From assembly GCA_947683425.1 (NCBI GenBank), contig CANTUQ010000043.1, forward strand, positions 11,828,501-11,892,500: a stretch of 64,000 nt of DNA, written 5' to 3'. This DNA is from Excoecaria cochinchinensis. Taxonomy: Eukaryota > Streptophyta > Magnoliopsida > Malpighiales > Euphorbiaceae. Every line of letters begins with the position of its first letter. Position 1 is the first letter of the stretch. The translations under genes were made by a program, and so were the position numbers. Shown here in pieces: positions 33,301-43,389 of this stretch. Under the pieces are notes generated by a model that ran no database searches, had not been told where the DNA came from, and saw nothing but the letters and a program-made list of their open reading frames with translations.

Positions 33301-34037
33301 TATTCCAAATTGTGTAAAATACATGCATATAATTAAGAAAGACAATAATTTCGGTTAAATATTATAAGCATGTCTCTAAAGAATTATATATGATCTACAT
33401 TGATTTGTATGCATACATGCTTTCTATGTATAAATTGCAACCACTTGGGTTTGGATGGGTTTCCCTTTGACTTGGGAAGCGGATGCTTAAGAATCTATTA
33501 TTTATGAAATTACGTGATTATTTATATGCTCCATATGTGTGAATCTACATCGACGACTGTTGTGAGTGGTCGTCCATCACATGATTGTTCCCCATTAAGC
33601 AATTGTGGTTAGCACAGGTATTTCATCCGTGCAGGTATTGAAGATAAATGTGTTGCCAAGGACATTTTGCATTCGTCAAGGCCAACAAGTTTATAGAAGT
33701 TTTTGTATAGGCTTTGTATTGTATGTGTTAATATATATATATTATAAACATTTGTTGTAATTATATGACTTAATTATGTATTATAATCAATGTATTAGGA
33801 AAATGATTTTAAAGAGTGAGGTATATATATGTGTATTGCCTATGTGAAGTTAAAATGTGAATTATGCCAAATGTGTAATGGAATTCATAGTATTGCAATG
33901 AAAAGAAATTTTATATTTTTGATTTTTGTTATTTATTATTGTTATAAATGTGTTTAGTCCGGTGACATCCTTCACCTGTTGTTGCAAACCAGTCATGTTA
34001 TGATACGGTTTATTACACATGGGGTAAGGGGTGTTCA
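30342..34037 (+). mobile_element. 3.7-kb solo LTR, chromovirus-like, inside the captured gene
   Basis: Starts TATAAGGACCCAAAATG (tip TG changed to TA) and ends 'catggggtaaggggtgttca'. Flanks are ATCAT (30337-30341) and GTCAT (34038-34042), four of five bases alike, as in an aged 5-bp duplication. TBL exon sequence stops exactly at its start. It has the group's landmarks: 'gtcgtggatagatagacatg' block (32682), a tract around 'gtacctacaggtac' (32850) and the twin-hairpin motif (33590). No coding sequence is supported. Confidence 0.8.
33590..33633 (+). promoter_or_regulatory. twin-hairpin motif near the LTR end (copy 4)
   Basis: 'ccccattaagcaattgtggt' then 'tagcacaggtatttcatccg' and 'tgcag'. Stem 2 is GCACAGGT/ATCCGTGC with one A-C mismatch; stem 1 is weakened. 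It lies 404 bp before the LTR end. Confidence 0.55.
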
Positions 34038-34071
34038 GTCATTGATTTGCAGAGAAAGAGAAAGAGAGAGA

Positions 34072-34308
34072 GAGAGAGAGATCAAATTTCCAAATCAGCA
34101 TTTACATTTTTTTAATCTGACTAGGAAAGATGTTTGCCACGTGTATGATGATGTTCGACATGTGATTGGCTGCCGTTAATCCCATTTGCCAGCTAGATTT
34201 TTCGTATAAAATGAGGGCATTTTTCATCCATTAAAGTGATTTCAGGAGTAAAAACTAACCAAAAAATAGTTTGAGGGCATTTTCACATCCTTTTTCATAG
34301 TTTGAGGG
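34072..34308. repeat. right TIR of the Mutator-like element
   Basis: Inverted copy of 29116-29350. It begins with (GA)n and ends 'cttttt...catagtttgaggg'. The two TIRs differ by scattered substitutions, so the element is not recent. Confidence 0.75.
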
Positions 34309-35395
34309 TTAAAAAAAACCCCCATATCCCTATATGATAAGAGTAATTATTAAATAACTCGACATAAAAAAAAGTAAAGAAAGCATAATAGAGAAAAGCA
34401 TATATATAAACTACCACTGGTCTAATATCACTAGACAAATGGCTCTAATACTATATTAAAAAAAATGAATTTGGAACTAATTCTATAACACCCCCATAAG
34501 CCTTAAGAGGAATTGGGTGTGCTACCTTATACCTATACTAATAACTAATTAATTGACAAGTTCAATTAATTATTACCGACCATTCTATTTCAATTTACAA
34601 AAATCAACTATTCACTTTATCGTTCATTTTACTTTATTACCTAAACAAGTTAGATTATGCTTTGTTATTCTCTTATAACATTTACATACTTTTCTTACCT
34701 TATCATGTAAGATCTCAATTTACTATTAAAGCTAAATCTCATCTAGCATTATCTAGTATTTACTTCCTTACATTATGTAATATTCAAATTATTATTACAA
34801 TTTATTACATTATGTCATTTTAATAATGATAATCAAGTGGAAACTCATATCAGGTTATATTCACATTGCTACTTAAACTCCTATATACCTGTTAGTTCAC
34901 TATGATCTGGTTCTAACACATTCGCTTATTACTTAATTAAAGTTTAAATATACTATTAGTTTTCAATGATTTGGCTCGGACTTGGAATAGAATTCCAAGC
35001 TTCTTACGTATCCTTATAATTTTGAAAATCTGAATCACGTAGTTCTACATACTCTATTACATTACACACTGTTATTTACATGTTAACACATAATTCAATA
35101 GTAATATTATATAAATAATATTCACATGCATTTCTCAAAAACATTAGCTCACCTTGACATGCTTTCATACATTAACTATCTAATAATTTATACCACTTAA
35201 GGTTCATGGTATCATTTAATATCTTTGAAACATTAATAACATATAAATCAATCAATCATTTTTATAAACTTTATTATTGAACACAATCATTTCAGATGGT
35301 ATTGGCATTGATCAATACATTACTATTTCACTATATCATATTCATCTCATAGCAATATTTTAACAACTCATATGTTGCCTGAATCATGTTTAAAA
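34309..35395 (-). mobile_element. minus-strand LTR fragment with possible degraded primer site
   Basis: 'tataacacccccataagcc' at 34484 looks like the complement of an LTR end (...GGGGGTGTTATA). To its left 'tggctctaatacta' (34440-34453) resembles the complement of TGGTATCAGAGCCA with three mismatches, but the gap of about 30 nt to the LTR is longer than usual. The opposite end of this LTR is not found; sequence fades into AT-rich DNA by about 35395. No gene is seen. Confidence 0.35.
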
Positions 35396-35399
35396 ATGG

Positions 35400-35510
35400 A
35401 TAACGGGAGCATGGGATACTAAAAATAGTATCAAATGTGGGATACCAAAATGGTATCAAACGAGGGATACTGAATAAATAGTATCAAATGAGGGATACTG
35501 AATAAATCGG
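35400..35510. repeat. degenerate tandem repeat around 'gggatac...agtatcaaa'
   Basis: Four blocks of about 26-33 bp: 'catgggatactaaaaatagt', 'gtgggataccaaaatggtat', 'cgagggatactgaataaata' and 'tgagggatactgaataaatc', separated by 'atcaaa' joins. 'gatact...agtatc' within each can pair. Confidence 0.7.
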
Positions 35511-35679
35511 ACTTTTTTATATTTAATGTGTTTTTAAAACTTATTTTAATTTTTGGGGTGTTTTGAAAAGTATTTGGGGAATTGGAGTGTTTGGTTTATT
35601 TCCGCAGGGAATGGTTGTGGAAATGAGAATGTGTTTACATGGATTATGAGGCACCCATGTGGTGTTGTCAGAAAGCCAA

Positions 35680-35757
35680 CCATTTTCGCAATGGTCTTTT
35701 GCAGAAATGGCATGGCAGAAGACCACCCATTTCTGCAAAAGACCATTGCGGAAATGG
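35680..35757. repeat. 31-bp inverted repeat with 16-nt loop
   Basis: Arm 35680-35710 starts 'ccattttcgcaatggtctt' and ends 'tgcagaaatgg'. Arm 35727-35757 is its complement with one mismatch. The loop is 'catggcagaagaccac'. It lies about 55 bp before a TATA-like 'ccttatatatat' (35811) upstream of the plant mobile domain gene fragment. The transcript would fold into a tight hairpin. ORFs on both strands here come from the symmetry. Confidence 0.85.
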
Positions 35758-36334
35758 GTGTTGTCCTAACACCCGACACACCCACCACCCACCCCAATTA
35801 ATTGCATAGCCCCTTATATATATTTCCTTTCCTCTGTTCTACTAATTTCCTGCGTAAGTGGTAAGTGGTAAGTTTTAGTTTTAAGTTTTTCTTTATTCTA
35901 TTTTTCATTTATTCGACGTTTTCTTCAGGTTTTCATTTGAGTTTGAAGAATAGCATTGTAAAGATTTACTCCAAATATTATTGAGGTAGTTAAACTAACA
36001 AATATATATATATATATATGCATGAATAATTTTATTTATTTAACAAGTTTTATAATAAATTTATTGTAAAGTTGTAGATATAAATTGTCCAAAATTTCGA
36101 TGAATTAGAAAGATTAAGGTAAATTTTTAATTTTATTTTTATGTAAATATGTCAAATTTATTCTTAATAGATAATACTTTTTGTGAGTAATAATATAAAA
36201 TATTACAATAATAATTTTAATTTATAATAAAAATAAATGACATTTATATATATATTTATTTATGAAATTTGATGTGTTGGTGAAAAAATAAAAAATTGTA
36301 AGTTAAATTAAATTCATATTTATATTTACATATA
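35758..36334. other. AT-rich stretch, possibly upstream of the plant mobile domain fragment
   Basis: Contains 'ccttatatatatttcctttc' at 35811 and (TA)n at 36005. No coding sequence is recognised. Interrupted at 36335 by a solo LTR. Confidence 0.3.
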
Positions 36335-36664
36335 TGTAACACCCCCACCGCCGCCCCCGTTGGAAGGGCACTGGCGGGCGCGCTACAGCACGACACTCAC
36401 TCACGACACGACAAAGCGTACAGCGGAAGCATACATGCGCTAAGCGGAAGTATACAATAACCATATAATAGAAATATACTTCAACAATTAAGATATAGGG
36501 TTATAAATACAATATCCCAAAAGGTTACAATTTTAAAATCCTTACAAAAATAATACATATACAAAAAGAATTACATGAGGAAACAAAAGAAATAATAAAC
36601 TCGACTCCTATGTGGCCTGCCTGCAGATGCACGACTCGAGCATTCCCAAAATCCTTCACGCTAC

Positions 36665-36709
36665 CTGCACGGGATAAAAGCCTGTGCTAAGCGATAACGC
36701 TTAGTGGGG
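36665..36709 (-). promoter_or_regulatory. twin-hairpin motif near the LTR end (copy 5)
   Basis: On the minus strand: 'ccccactaagcgttatcgct', then 'tagcacaggcttttatcccg' and 'tgcag'. Stem 1 is perfect (TAAGCG/CGCTTA). Stem 2 has one A-C mismatch. Upstream and downstream spacing match the other copies. Confidence 0.7.
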
Positions 36710-37354
36710 AGAAACAAACACAACAGAACACTATGCAAGGAAACATGCACTAATATACATAAATCATTAAGCATCAGAGTACAGAGATATAAATAAATAT
36801 ATATATATATATATTCAGGGTAAATAATACAATGCACTAAGCCAATACACTATTCGAAAAAAATTACACTTTGATCAGAACACTCACTTTATCAATACAA
36901 GACAATTCACACAATAGCCTGAAATCAATGGTTGAGGATACGGGAACACGGCACGGGAGACCGAAGCCTCAAAAACACTTTAATACCCGAAGGCAGCGCG
37001 GGAGACCGGAGTCTCAAAACATTTTATCACTACACGATAGATGACCATCTCGGAGGTCGACCGCTTCGCTCAAACGGGGCGGACAGAACAGCTGTACACT
37101 AACCCTTCTTAAGCATGCTTAATTATCCTATACCTTGACACTTCAGACTCGACAACACATTAACTCGCAAGATATTGCATAAACAAAACAATACTCAAAT
37201 TAAAACTCTCATATTAAATAAATCCGTAACAAGGACACTAGCACATTAATATCACGAGTCAAAGGCACACACATATTCCATGCAATAGTGAGAAACCGTG
37301 CAAAGTGGAATAAAAGAAACACATTCAGAAAATAAGGCAAGCAGGAAGGGTCTC

Positions 37355-37684
37355 TGTCGCGATCGCGACAGATGTCGCGCTCGCAACAGAGCACGGGGTA
37401 CTTCCTCGCGAGGTCGCGCCAAGGGGCCTACTCGCGACGAAGCACTCGCGGTAGAATTCACGGGGCCGGGCTCTGTCGCGCTCGCGACAAGCGTCGCGAT
37501 CGCGATAGTGACCAGTTCCTTCCTCCTCGCGCGCACACTCGACAGCACGCCCGCGCGGAGGTTTCTACGACCGAGCTCTCTGTCGCGCTCGCGGCAATGT
37601 CACGATCGCGACAGAGGGCTCTTCAAGAACAAGGGGCCAAATCCGCCTTCTGTCGCGATCGCGGTACTTGTCGCAATCGCGACA
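37355..37684. repeat. cluster of TGTCGCGATCGCGACA palindrome pairs
   Basis: Four units start at 37355, 37474, 37581 and 37651. Each is two 16-bp palindromes (TGTCGCGATCGCGACA or a close variant such as tgtcgcgctcgcgaca) whose starts are 17-18 bp apart. The cluster is GC-rich and CpG-rich in an AT-rich LTR. Confidence 0.85.
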
Positions 37685-38991
37685 GAACCCAGATTTACCC
37701 AATTCTGCACTTTTCCTACTCTTTTCACACACAACTCATCATTCATGCACACAACATGTTCAAAACACTTACCTCTCGCCTCCAGCACATCACCGCATCA
37801 CTTTCAAGCCACATACACATATTTTACACAATAATCAAATATATATTCAAATGAAATCACTCACAACAAAACTCAAACACACTATATGGCATGTTCAAAT
37901 TCCGAAAACACATAATATCTTCACTACATCACTAACACTTCACTACATCACTACTCCAATTAAACATGCATTTATAAAACACTCAAGATTACAAATGACA
38001 TGCAATCACCACTTAGAGTTGATCCAAGGAGGAAATTAGGGAAAAACCATAATCCACAACACAGCTCACAACACTTACATGCACTTAAACCCAATTCCAA
38101 ATCAACACTCAAGAACACAGCTCCCATACCTGGAAAACGAAGCTTCAACCGAACTCCTCACGAATCCACTTTATCCTTGCCCTTGCTCTTCCTTCTCTCT
38201 TCCGATTCTTGCACAACCCAACCAAATACACTTAATTCAAACTCAATCACAAACAAAACCAGAAATCAAAGAACAAGAATCATCATAAGAACCTCAAACC
38301 GAACACAACCACTTACCCTTAACACTCCAGCTCAAACCTTCAAAGATCCCTCTCAAAACTCAAGAAATCACAAGAGAAGAGAGATGAGAGTAGAAGAATG
38401 AAAACAAGAGAGAGGGGAGGACGGGAAATGAAGAAGAAATGAAGGAAAATGAGATAGCTTCCACGGGAAGCCTCACCCAAAAGCTGCCCCTCCCTTCCTC
38501 TCTCCTACTTTACATTAATTACTCACCAACCCTTGCCACTTGTCACAATCTTAGAGAATCAAGCCATCAATCTTAACTCATCCACTCTTGGCACCATACA
38601 CTAACCACACTCAAGCCTTATTCTTACACAAATATCATCTATGCACCATACACTCACTCACACCATATCCATTCCAATAAATCCACTTTACATCCAAGGC
38701 ACCATGCACTAAAACCACACAATAAAAGCCTTTTGTCCACTTACACCCTACAACCATACACTACAAGCACACACTAATATTTTCTTTAATTCACTTAACA
38801 CATAATTAATTAGTTCCTTTAACACAAAATTCTTAAATGTCCAAAATTCTTCTTACCCAAATTACGAAAATACCCTCACTTATCCGACTTAAAGCACAGA
38901 TTCCGACCAGGCCCTATTTGGGTTGTTACAATATATGTGTGTAATTTTATTAATTTGTTTTTATTATGTTGGAATATAGGTTATTTAAAAA

Positions 38992-39298
38992 ATGGATCAC
39001 AGAATCAACAATACATAAATCCAGGACTAGTTGTTGATGATTTTTTAACATTAAAAGGAAAACATCGCGCAGAAGCAGTATGGTGCAACAATGTAATTAT
39101 ATTTTTACCATTTATTTAATATCTATTTATTTATATGGGGCTATATATAGACGGATAGCAAAATATAAATACATTTGTATAACAGTTATTTTATATGTGT
39201 CAGGTTTCACATAATGTATTATTTGTGAGGAGAGCCAGTATGGAGGCTCACTATGCAAATATAGACCAAAGAATTATACCATATTTGAGGTTGGTAGG
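38992..39298 (+). pseudogene. plant mobile domain (PMD) gene fragment, two exons
   Basis: Exon A (about 38992-39092) reads NGSQNQQYINPGLVVDDFL then TLKGKHRAEAVWCNN. A GT...AG intron spans 39093-39203. Exon B (39204-39298) reads VSHNVLFVRRASMEAHYANI then DQRIIPYLRLVG in the same phase. The pattern (D/N)PG...L.L...HR(S/A)EA(I/V)W, then VL..RR, then PYL.L.G is the start of plant mobile domain proteins (MAIN/MAIL1-type, PF10536), found in host genes and in transposons. A Tat-like LTR cuts it at 39299, so the rest is lost or lies beyond the window. No in-frame ATG is certain; an earlier exon may lie left of the ATATA solo LTR. Confidence 0.65.
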
Positions 39299-41589
39299 TG
39301 TGACATGCTGAAACCAGCTTTTGTTCCCGGATGACCCGCTTTTAGGGTCTAAGAAGGGTTCGAGTCTAGATTTTGGGTAACACGAGATCTTTTGGAATTC
39401 CTTATCCGATAGAACATTGGGAAGTTCATCTAACCTCATGAAACTTTTAGGCACTTTTGAAGTATTTTGGAGTCTCCACCCAATTTACAAGAATTTGGGA
39501 AATGTCATCTAACCTCGGGGGTCTTAAACCAGAAAAGGTGTTCGGAACTTCACTCTTATTAATGCCTTAAATTAAGTTATAAATGAGTTTTTTAGCAATT
39601 GAAATTTCATCTCTCATTCATGCAATAAAATTAAAGCGCATTTCAAGCATTTTCGGAAAGCAGTAAAGAAAACAATAAAGAAAGCGATAAATAAATTACA
39701 AGTGAAAAATGGGACAGAACAATCCCCCAAAATAAAAAAAACATGAAAAAATGAATAAAATTGCCCCAAAATTAATTACAAGGACCCAAAATTAAATAAT
39801 TACACAAAAAATAATAAAATAAAATACATAATACATAAATTCGGACATTTATTAGACTTTAGGAATATTGGTTGCCTTGTGTTAACTTAAAAATCTGGGA
39901 GTTATTTTGGGCAATAAAAATATGGGATAATTGGATCCCATTTGATGAAAATTAATCCCCTTTTGAGAATGAAAGTTTATTGGCTAAAATCAGGACATTG
40001 GTCCTATTTTATTAACAAAAATATCGATTTGTATTATTGTAAAAAACATGAATTTCTCTAAAATAACACATCTAGATTTTTGTTATTGTCAAAAACATGA
40101 ATTTCTCTAAAATAATGCATGTAAATACCATTTTGCATAAAACATACAAAAAACAATAAAATAAGGGAAACACAGGAATTAAAATTCAAACCAAACTTTG
40201 AAGGCTCCTAATCCCTTGATCCTCCAGTGTGCTCGGAACATTACTCAAAGTGAAATAAATAAGTTTGGCAAACGATTAAAATAAGAAAAAAAATAATGTT
40301 AGCAAATTAAATAGAATATAATATAATAGAAATAAGCAATTAAGTGAAGCAAATATAACAAATAATTCTAATTGAGGAAAATATTTATAATCACTACGGA
40401 AGAATAATGTTTGATGAAAAGCACTGTAAATTAGCAAAGTGGATTAATTACTGAAAGTAGAATTAAATGAAAATCAATACTAGATATCCTATAGATTCAA
40501 CTTACGTTCCATGCTTCATACCAATAATTTGATTAAATTAATCCAATTTCATGTTAATTACAACAAACAACAATGCATAAATTAATAGTAATTTACAGTG
40601 GGGAAAATAAATATACTTCACAAAGCAAGGAAAAAGAGAGGATGGGCTCTAACCCCGTGAATTTACCCTCAGAGGTTTGATTCTGGCTACAAAAGAAGAA
40701 GGATTGATTTCCTCGTATGATTGTTTGAAAAAAAAGTAAAGAAAACTTGAAGCAAAGCTTCCTGTAACTCAAAATTTGAAGTTAAAAACTCTTATTTTTT
40801 GAAGAAAACAGATGATGAGAATTTAACGTTAAACGCAAAGAATTAATCGCTTTGGCTCAAGAACAATTAGAATTTTCCAAAGAAACCTTAGCTCTCAAAA
40901 ATCTTATTTTTCAGAATTTTTGTGTCGTCGTTCTAAAATGCTCCCCGACCCTCCCCTAGTGTTTTGTTCTAACTTTTCCTTTTCATATCATCCTTGAAAA
41001 ATTAGGTTTTAGGAGTTTTAATCTTATTCAAAGTCTTTAATTATCCTTAAAAATCAAGTTTTATCCTTTTTAAAATAGAAAAAAAAGAGTTTGAGTTTAA
41101 TTCTAACTCAAAACCAGAGAAATCCAGAAAAAAAAGAAAAAATGAAGTCCCGGCAAGGTAGGAGACGCACGAGGTACGACCTCGCACAAGAGGCCATGCG
41201 TCGCAGGGTCTCGGGTTGGGAGGCTGCACTTCGCTCACTGGGGCAGCGCCTCACAGGCGTGAAGTGCGCGGCCTTGCGAAGAGTGCGGCCTCGCGAAAGA
41301 GGCCATGCCTCACACTGCTCGAGGTGCGGCCGCGTGTTGTGCGAGGCGAGGCCCTGCGCGCGGTGCCTCGCATATGCTGCCAACAGGTACCACGTTTTGC
41401 GCGCGCTGTATAGGTCATGCAATGGCAGGCCACCAAAAACCCCTAAAAACCGAAGAAAAAATAACTATTATTTAAAAAGAAGGTTTCGATAAGGAAATCA
41501 TCACTTCTTACCCTTTTGCCTATGAACAAGCATCAATTTTTATTACTGGATAACCTTAGTCTGGGCTGTCTCTGGACCCGGTGTCTATA
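39299..41589 (-). mobile_element. LTR of an older Tat-like element, 2291 bp
   Basis: Plus-strand left tip TGTGACATGCTGAAACC; right end 'ctggacccggtgtctata', followed by the polypurine tract complement 'gttgcccctagttttgggg'. Compare the young LTR: TGTGACGCG at 43788 and 'cggtgcttaca|gttgccccc' at 45831. Shared internal landmarks are 'ccgatagaacattgggaagt' (39406), 'aaagcgcatttcaagca' (39633) and 'aatttaccctcagaggt' (40663). The right tip CA has decayed to TA. It is the 3' LTR of a minus-strand element. Left flank GTAGG (39294-39298) would be its target duplication; the partner is outside the window. Confidence 0.8.
41149..41420. repeat. GC-rich island in the older Tat LTR
   Basis: A block rich in 'gcggcctcgcg', 'gaggccatgc' and 'gcgaggc' units lies 170-440 bp inside the LTR from its 41589 end, the same depth as the islands in the two other Tat-like LTRs. 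ORFs on both strands here have no protein-like character. Confidence 0.6.
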
Positions 41590-41608
41590 GTTGCCCCTAG
41601 TTTTGGGG
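41590..41608 (-). other. polypurine tract of the older Tat-like element
   Basis: Minus strand 'ccccaaaactaggggcaac' directly precedes the LTR start, like the young element's tract at 45832. Confidence 0.75.
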
Positions 41609-41749
41609 AACGTAGTGCATGGGTGCCTGGGTGAACTAAAACTCAAAGAAAGAAGGAAGAGACATGTACCTGAGGTAGCTGTCTTTTCGGTCTGAATGAA
41701 GCTGTGGGGGGTAGTTATCGTCAAATTGTTGACATGTCAACCCTTGTCG

Positions 41750-42035
41750 TTTTGGCATCTAACCCGTGCGGTGTCTAGGTTTTGCCATTGTGATCTGTAA
41801 TCAACTTTGATGCGGTGTCTAACCTCCTTCGTTGCGGAATCTAACTTGTATAGTGTATAGCCCCAGCTGTGTCGGTATTTAACCTGTTGATATGATATTT
41901 AACCTCATTCGTTGTGGCATCTAACCTGTGCGGTGTATAGCCCCAGTCGTGTCGGTATCTAACCTATCGATGTGGTAGTGCTGTGGTCGTGCTAACCTTC
42001 CATAGAATGGTAGTGCCGCCATCGTGCTAACCCTT
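41750..42035. repeat. tandem repeat, 79-bp period ('gtgtatagccccag')
   Basis: 'gtgtatagccccagctgtgt' at 41854 and 'gtgtatagccccagtcgtgt' at 41933. Shorter echoes of 'ggcatctaacc' and 'cggtatctaacc' run through the block. Confidence 0.7.
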
Positions 42036-42039
42036 CCAA

Positions 42040-42190
42040 GATTTGAAGTGGTGCCCTCTAAGATCCCTTTGGTTAATTGCCCCCCCTAAGAGGTCTTTGG
42101 TTAATTTCCCCTGAGATGTCTTTGGTTGATTACCCCCTGAGTGGTCTTTGGTTGATTGCCCCCTGAGAGGTCTTTGGTTGATTGTTTGGA
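42040..42190. repeat. tandem repeat, about 32-bp period ('gaggtctttggttgattg')
   Basis: Five units of the form 'ccccctgagaggtctttggt' plus 'tgattg'. It lies in the segment between the coding region and the 3' LTR, where Tat/Ogre elements are known to carry variable tandem repeats. Confidence 0.8.
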
Positions 42191-42195
42191 CTAGT

Positions 42196-42330
42196 GCCTC
42201 TGAGAGGACTTTCGAGATTTGCCTCGTAAGAGGACTTAGAGAATTTGCCTCTTAAGAGGACTTTGAAGGGTTTGCCTCTTAAGAGGACTTTAAAGGGTTT
42301 GCCTCTTAAGAGGACTTAGAGATTTGAACC
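42196..42330. repeat. tandem repeat, about 30-bp period ('gcctcttaagaggactt')
   Basis: Five units of 'tgcctcttaagaggactt' followed by 'tgaagggt', 'taaagggt' or 'agagaat'. 'cctcttaagagg' is itself a 12-bp palindrome. Confidence 0.85.
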
Positions 42331-42825
42331 TGTGTAGACTTCATCTTGGTTTGATTGTCCAGTACGGGTGAGTGCCTATGTTGTGTTGAAGTTGTCCTCG
42401 ACCCGTTTTCGTGAGTGTGGTCTTTATTTGGACTTTTCCTACAAAGTTATGTGCACATAAATATGTACAAAAGACTGTGTGTGCATGTGAAAAGTTATAT
42501 GCAGATGTTTGCCAAAGAATTGTATGACATGAAATGCATGCAAAAAATGAATTGACCGTGTGTTGAGTGGTTAAGGGGCCGTCGAGGCTACAACTTGGCC
42601 GCTCACATTGTTTGAAGACTTTCAAAGACCTAAAGGAGTGTCATCTTGGCTTAAGAGCTCTGTCCCATAATTTTTTCAAAGAGAACCGACCCGTGCGCAT
42701 CTTTGCCCACCGGTCACTGAGCATTTTGTCCTCAAGACTTTAACACGTGCCTTAAATTATCCATTATTTGCTTAAAGGGAAACTATTTGAGCCGCCTTAT
42801 CGCTCTATGTACTGTTGGTCATTTA

Positions 42826-43060
42826 TTAAAGGTAGTGCGTCCCTTGTGGATTTTCATACTACCTTTTCTTTGCAGGAAATACGTCCCTTTGGGGATTTTC
42901 ACATAACCCTATGCCTAACTTTTGCCTGGAATGGGCCCAACCCACTACCTGTTTTCATGTTTTCACCCTGCCTTTTGGCCTAACTTTTGCTTAGAGAGCC
43001 AGTTACGGTTTTCATCTCTAACGGCCTTCTTCTTCTTCTTCTTCTTCTTCTTCTTCTTTT
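42826..43060 (+). pseudogene. remnant of the aORF intron zone in the older Tat element
   Basis: 'aaggtagtgcgtccctt...gattttcatactac' and 'cacataaccctatgcc' align with 50715-50800 of the young element ('aaggtagtgcgtccctt', 'cacacaaccctgcgcc'). A (CTT)n run at 43027-43058 corresponds to the pyrimidine tract before the aORF splice acceptor. The coding exons are missing. Confidence 0.55.
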
Positions 43061-43389
43061 TTTGCGGTTGTATGGATTTCAATTTTTTTCATGAAGGTAT
43101 TGCATGATTAGCTCAAGATAATGACGGGCAAATCAGCTGAAATGTCAGGATGATGATAGCAATGGAGGCCATATGGGAAAAGAGAAACAATGTACTACTT
43201 TTTATTCTAGAACTTAAACAATTTTGAGTATGCGAGATAAGGTGCTCTGTTTATATTAATATATTACAGCATAAATGAGTATGTTCCAATTTGATTTCAT
43301 AACACATGATCATTATTTGGCATTAACTCGAAAAATACAAGACCTCATTTAATCTCGAAATAAATCCTGTGAGCATCAAACTCCTATTA

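Larger units (their letters stand above)
29116..34308. mobile_element. Mutator-like (Pack-MULE type) element with long TIRs
   Basis: 29116-29350 and the complement of 34072-34308 align along their full length (roughly 80% or more by eye). Both start CCCTCAAACTATG and share 'tcactttaatggat', 'aaatgccctcatttt', 'atcatacacgtggcaa' and 'gatttggaaatttgatc', ending in (CT)n. Long TIRs of over 200 bp are usual for MULEs. No transposase is present. Between the TIRs lie a TBL gene fragment and a 3.7-kb solo LTR; without that LTR the element would be about 1.5 kb. The 9-bp target duplication is not seen. The left tip abuts a copia LTR end, and on the right 'ttaaaaaaaaccccc' may be extra terminal bases missing on the left. 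Confidence 0.7.
36335..38930 (-). mobile_element. 2.6-kb solo LTR, minus strand, with ATATA duplication
   Basis: Plus-strand tips are TGTAACACCCCCACCG at 36335 and 'atttgggttgttaca' at 38930. The duplication ATATA flanks it (36330-36334 and 38931-38935). The complement has the group's layout: the twin-hairpin motif is inverted at 36665-36709, 330 bp from the plus-strand left end, placing the LTR 3' end at 36335. A palindrome cluster at 37355-37684 occupies the middle, where the other LTRs carry 'TCACGGTGG' hairpins. ORFs over the cluster (37252-37854) are GC-driven and rejected. Confidence 0.9.

Noticed and set aside
34440..34453. Clear tRNA primer-binding site on the minus strand
   Set aside because: Three mismatches and about 30 nt distance from the supposed LTR end; mentioned only as possible.
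37252..37854. ORFs of 98-178 aa, Arg/Asp-rich
   Set aside because: They come from the TGTCGCGATCGCGACA palindromes, which lack stops in several frames; no start context or domain.
41047..41492. ORFs of 61-133 aa in a GC-rich patch
   Set aside because: GC island in an LTR; overlapping ORFs on both strands and no protein-like pattern.
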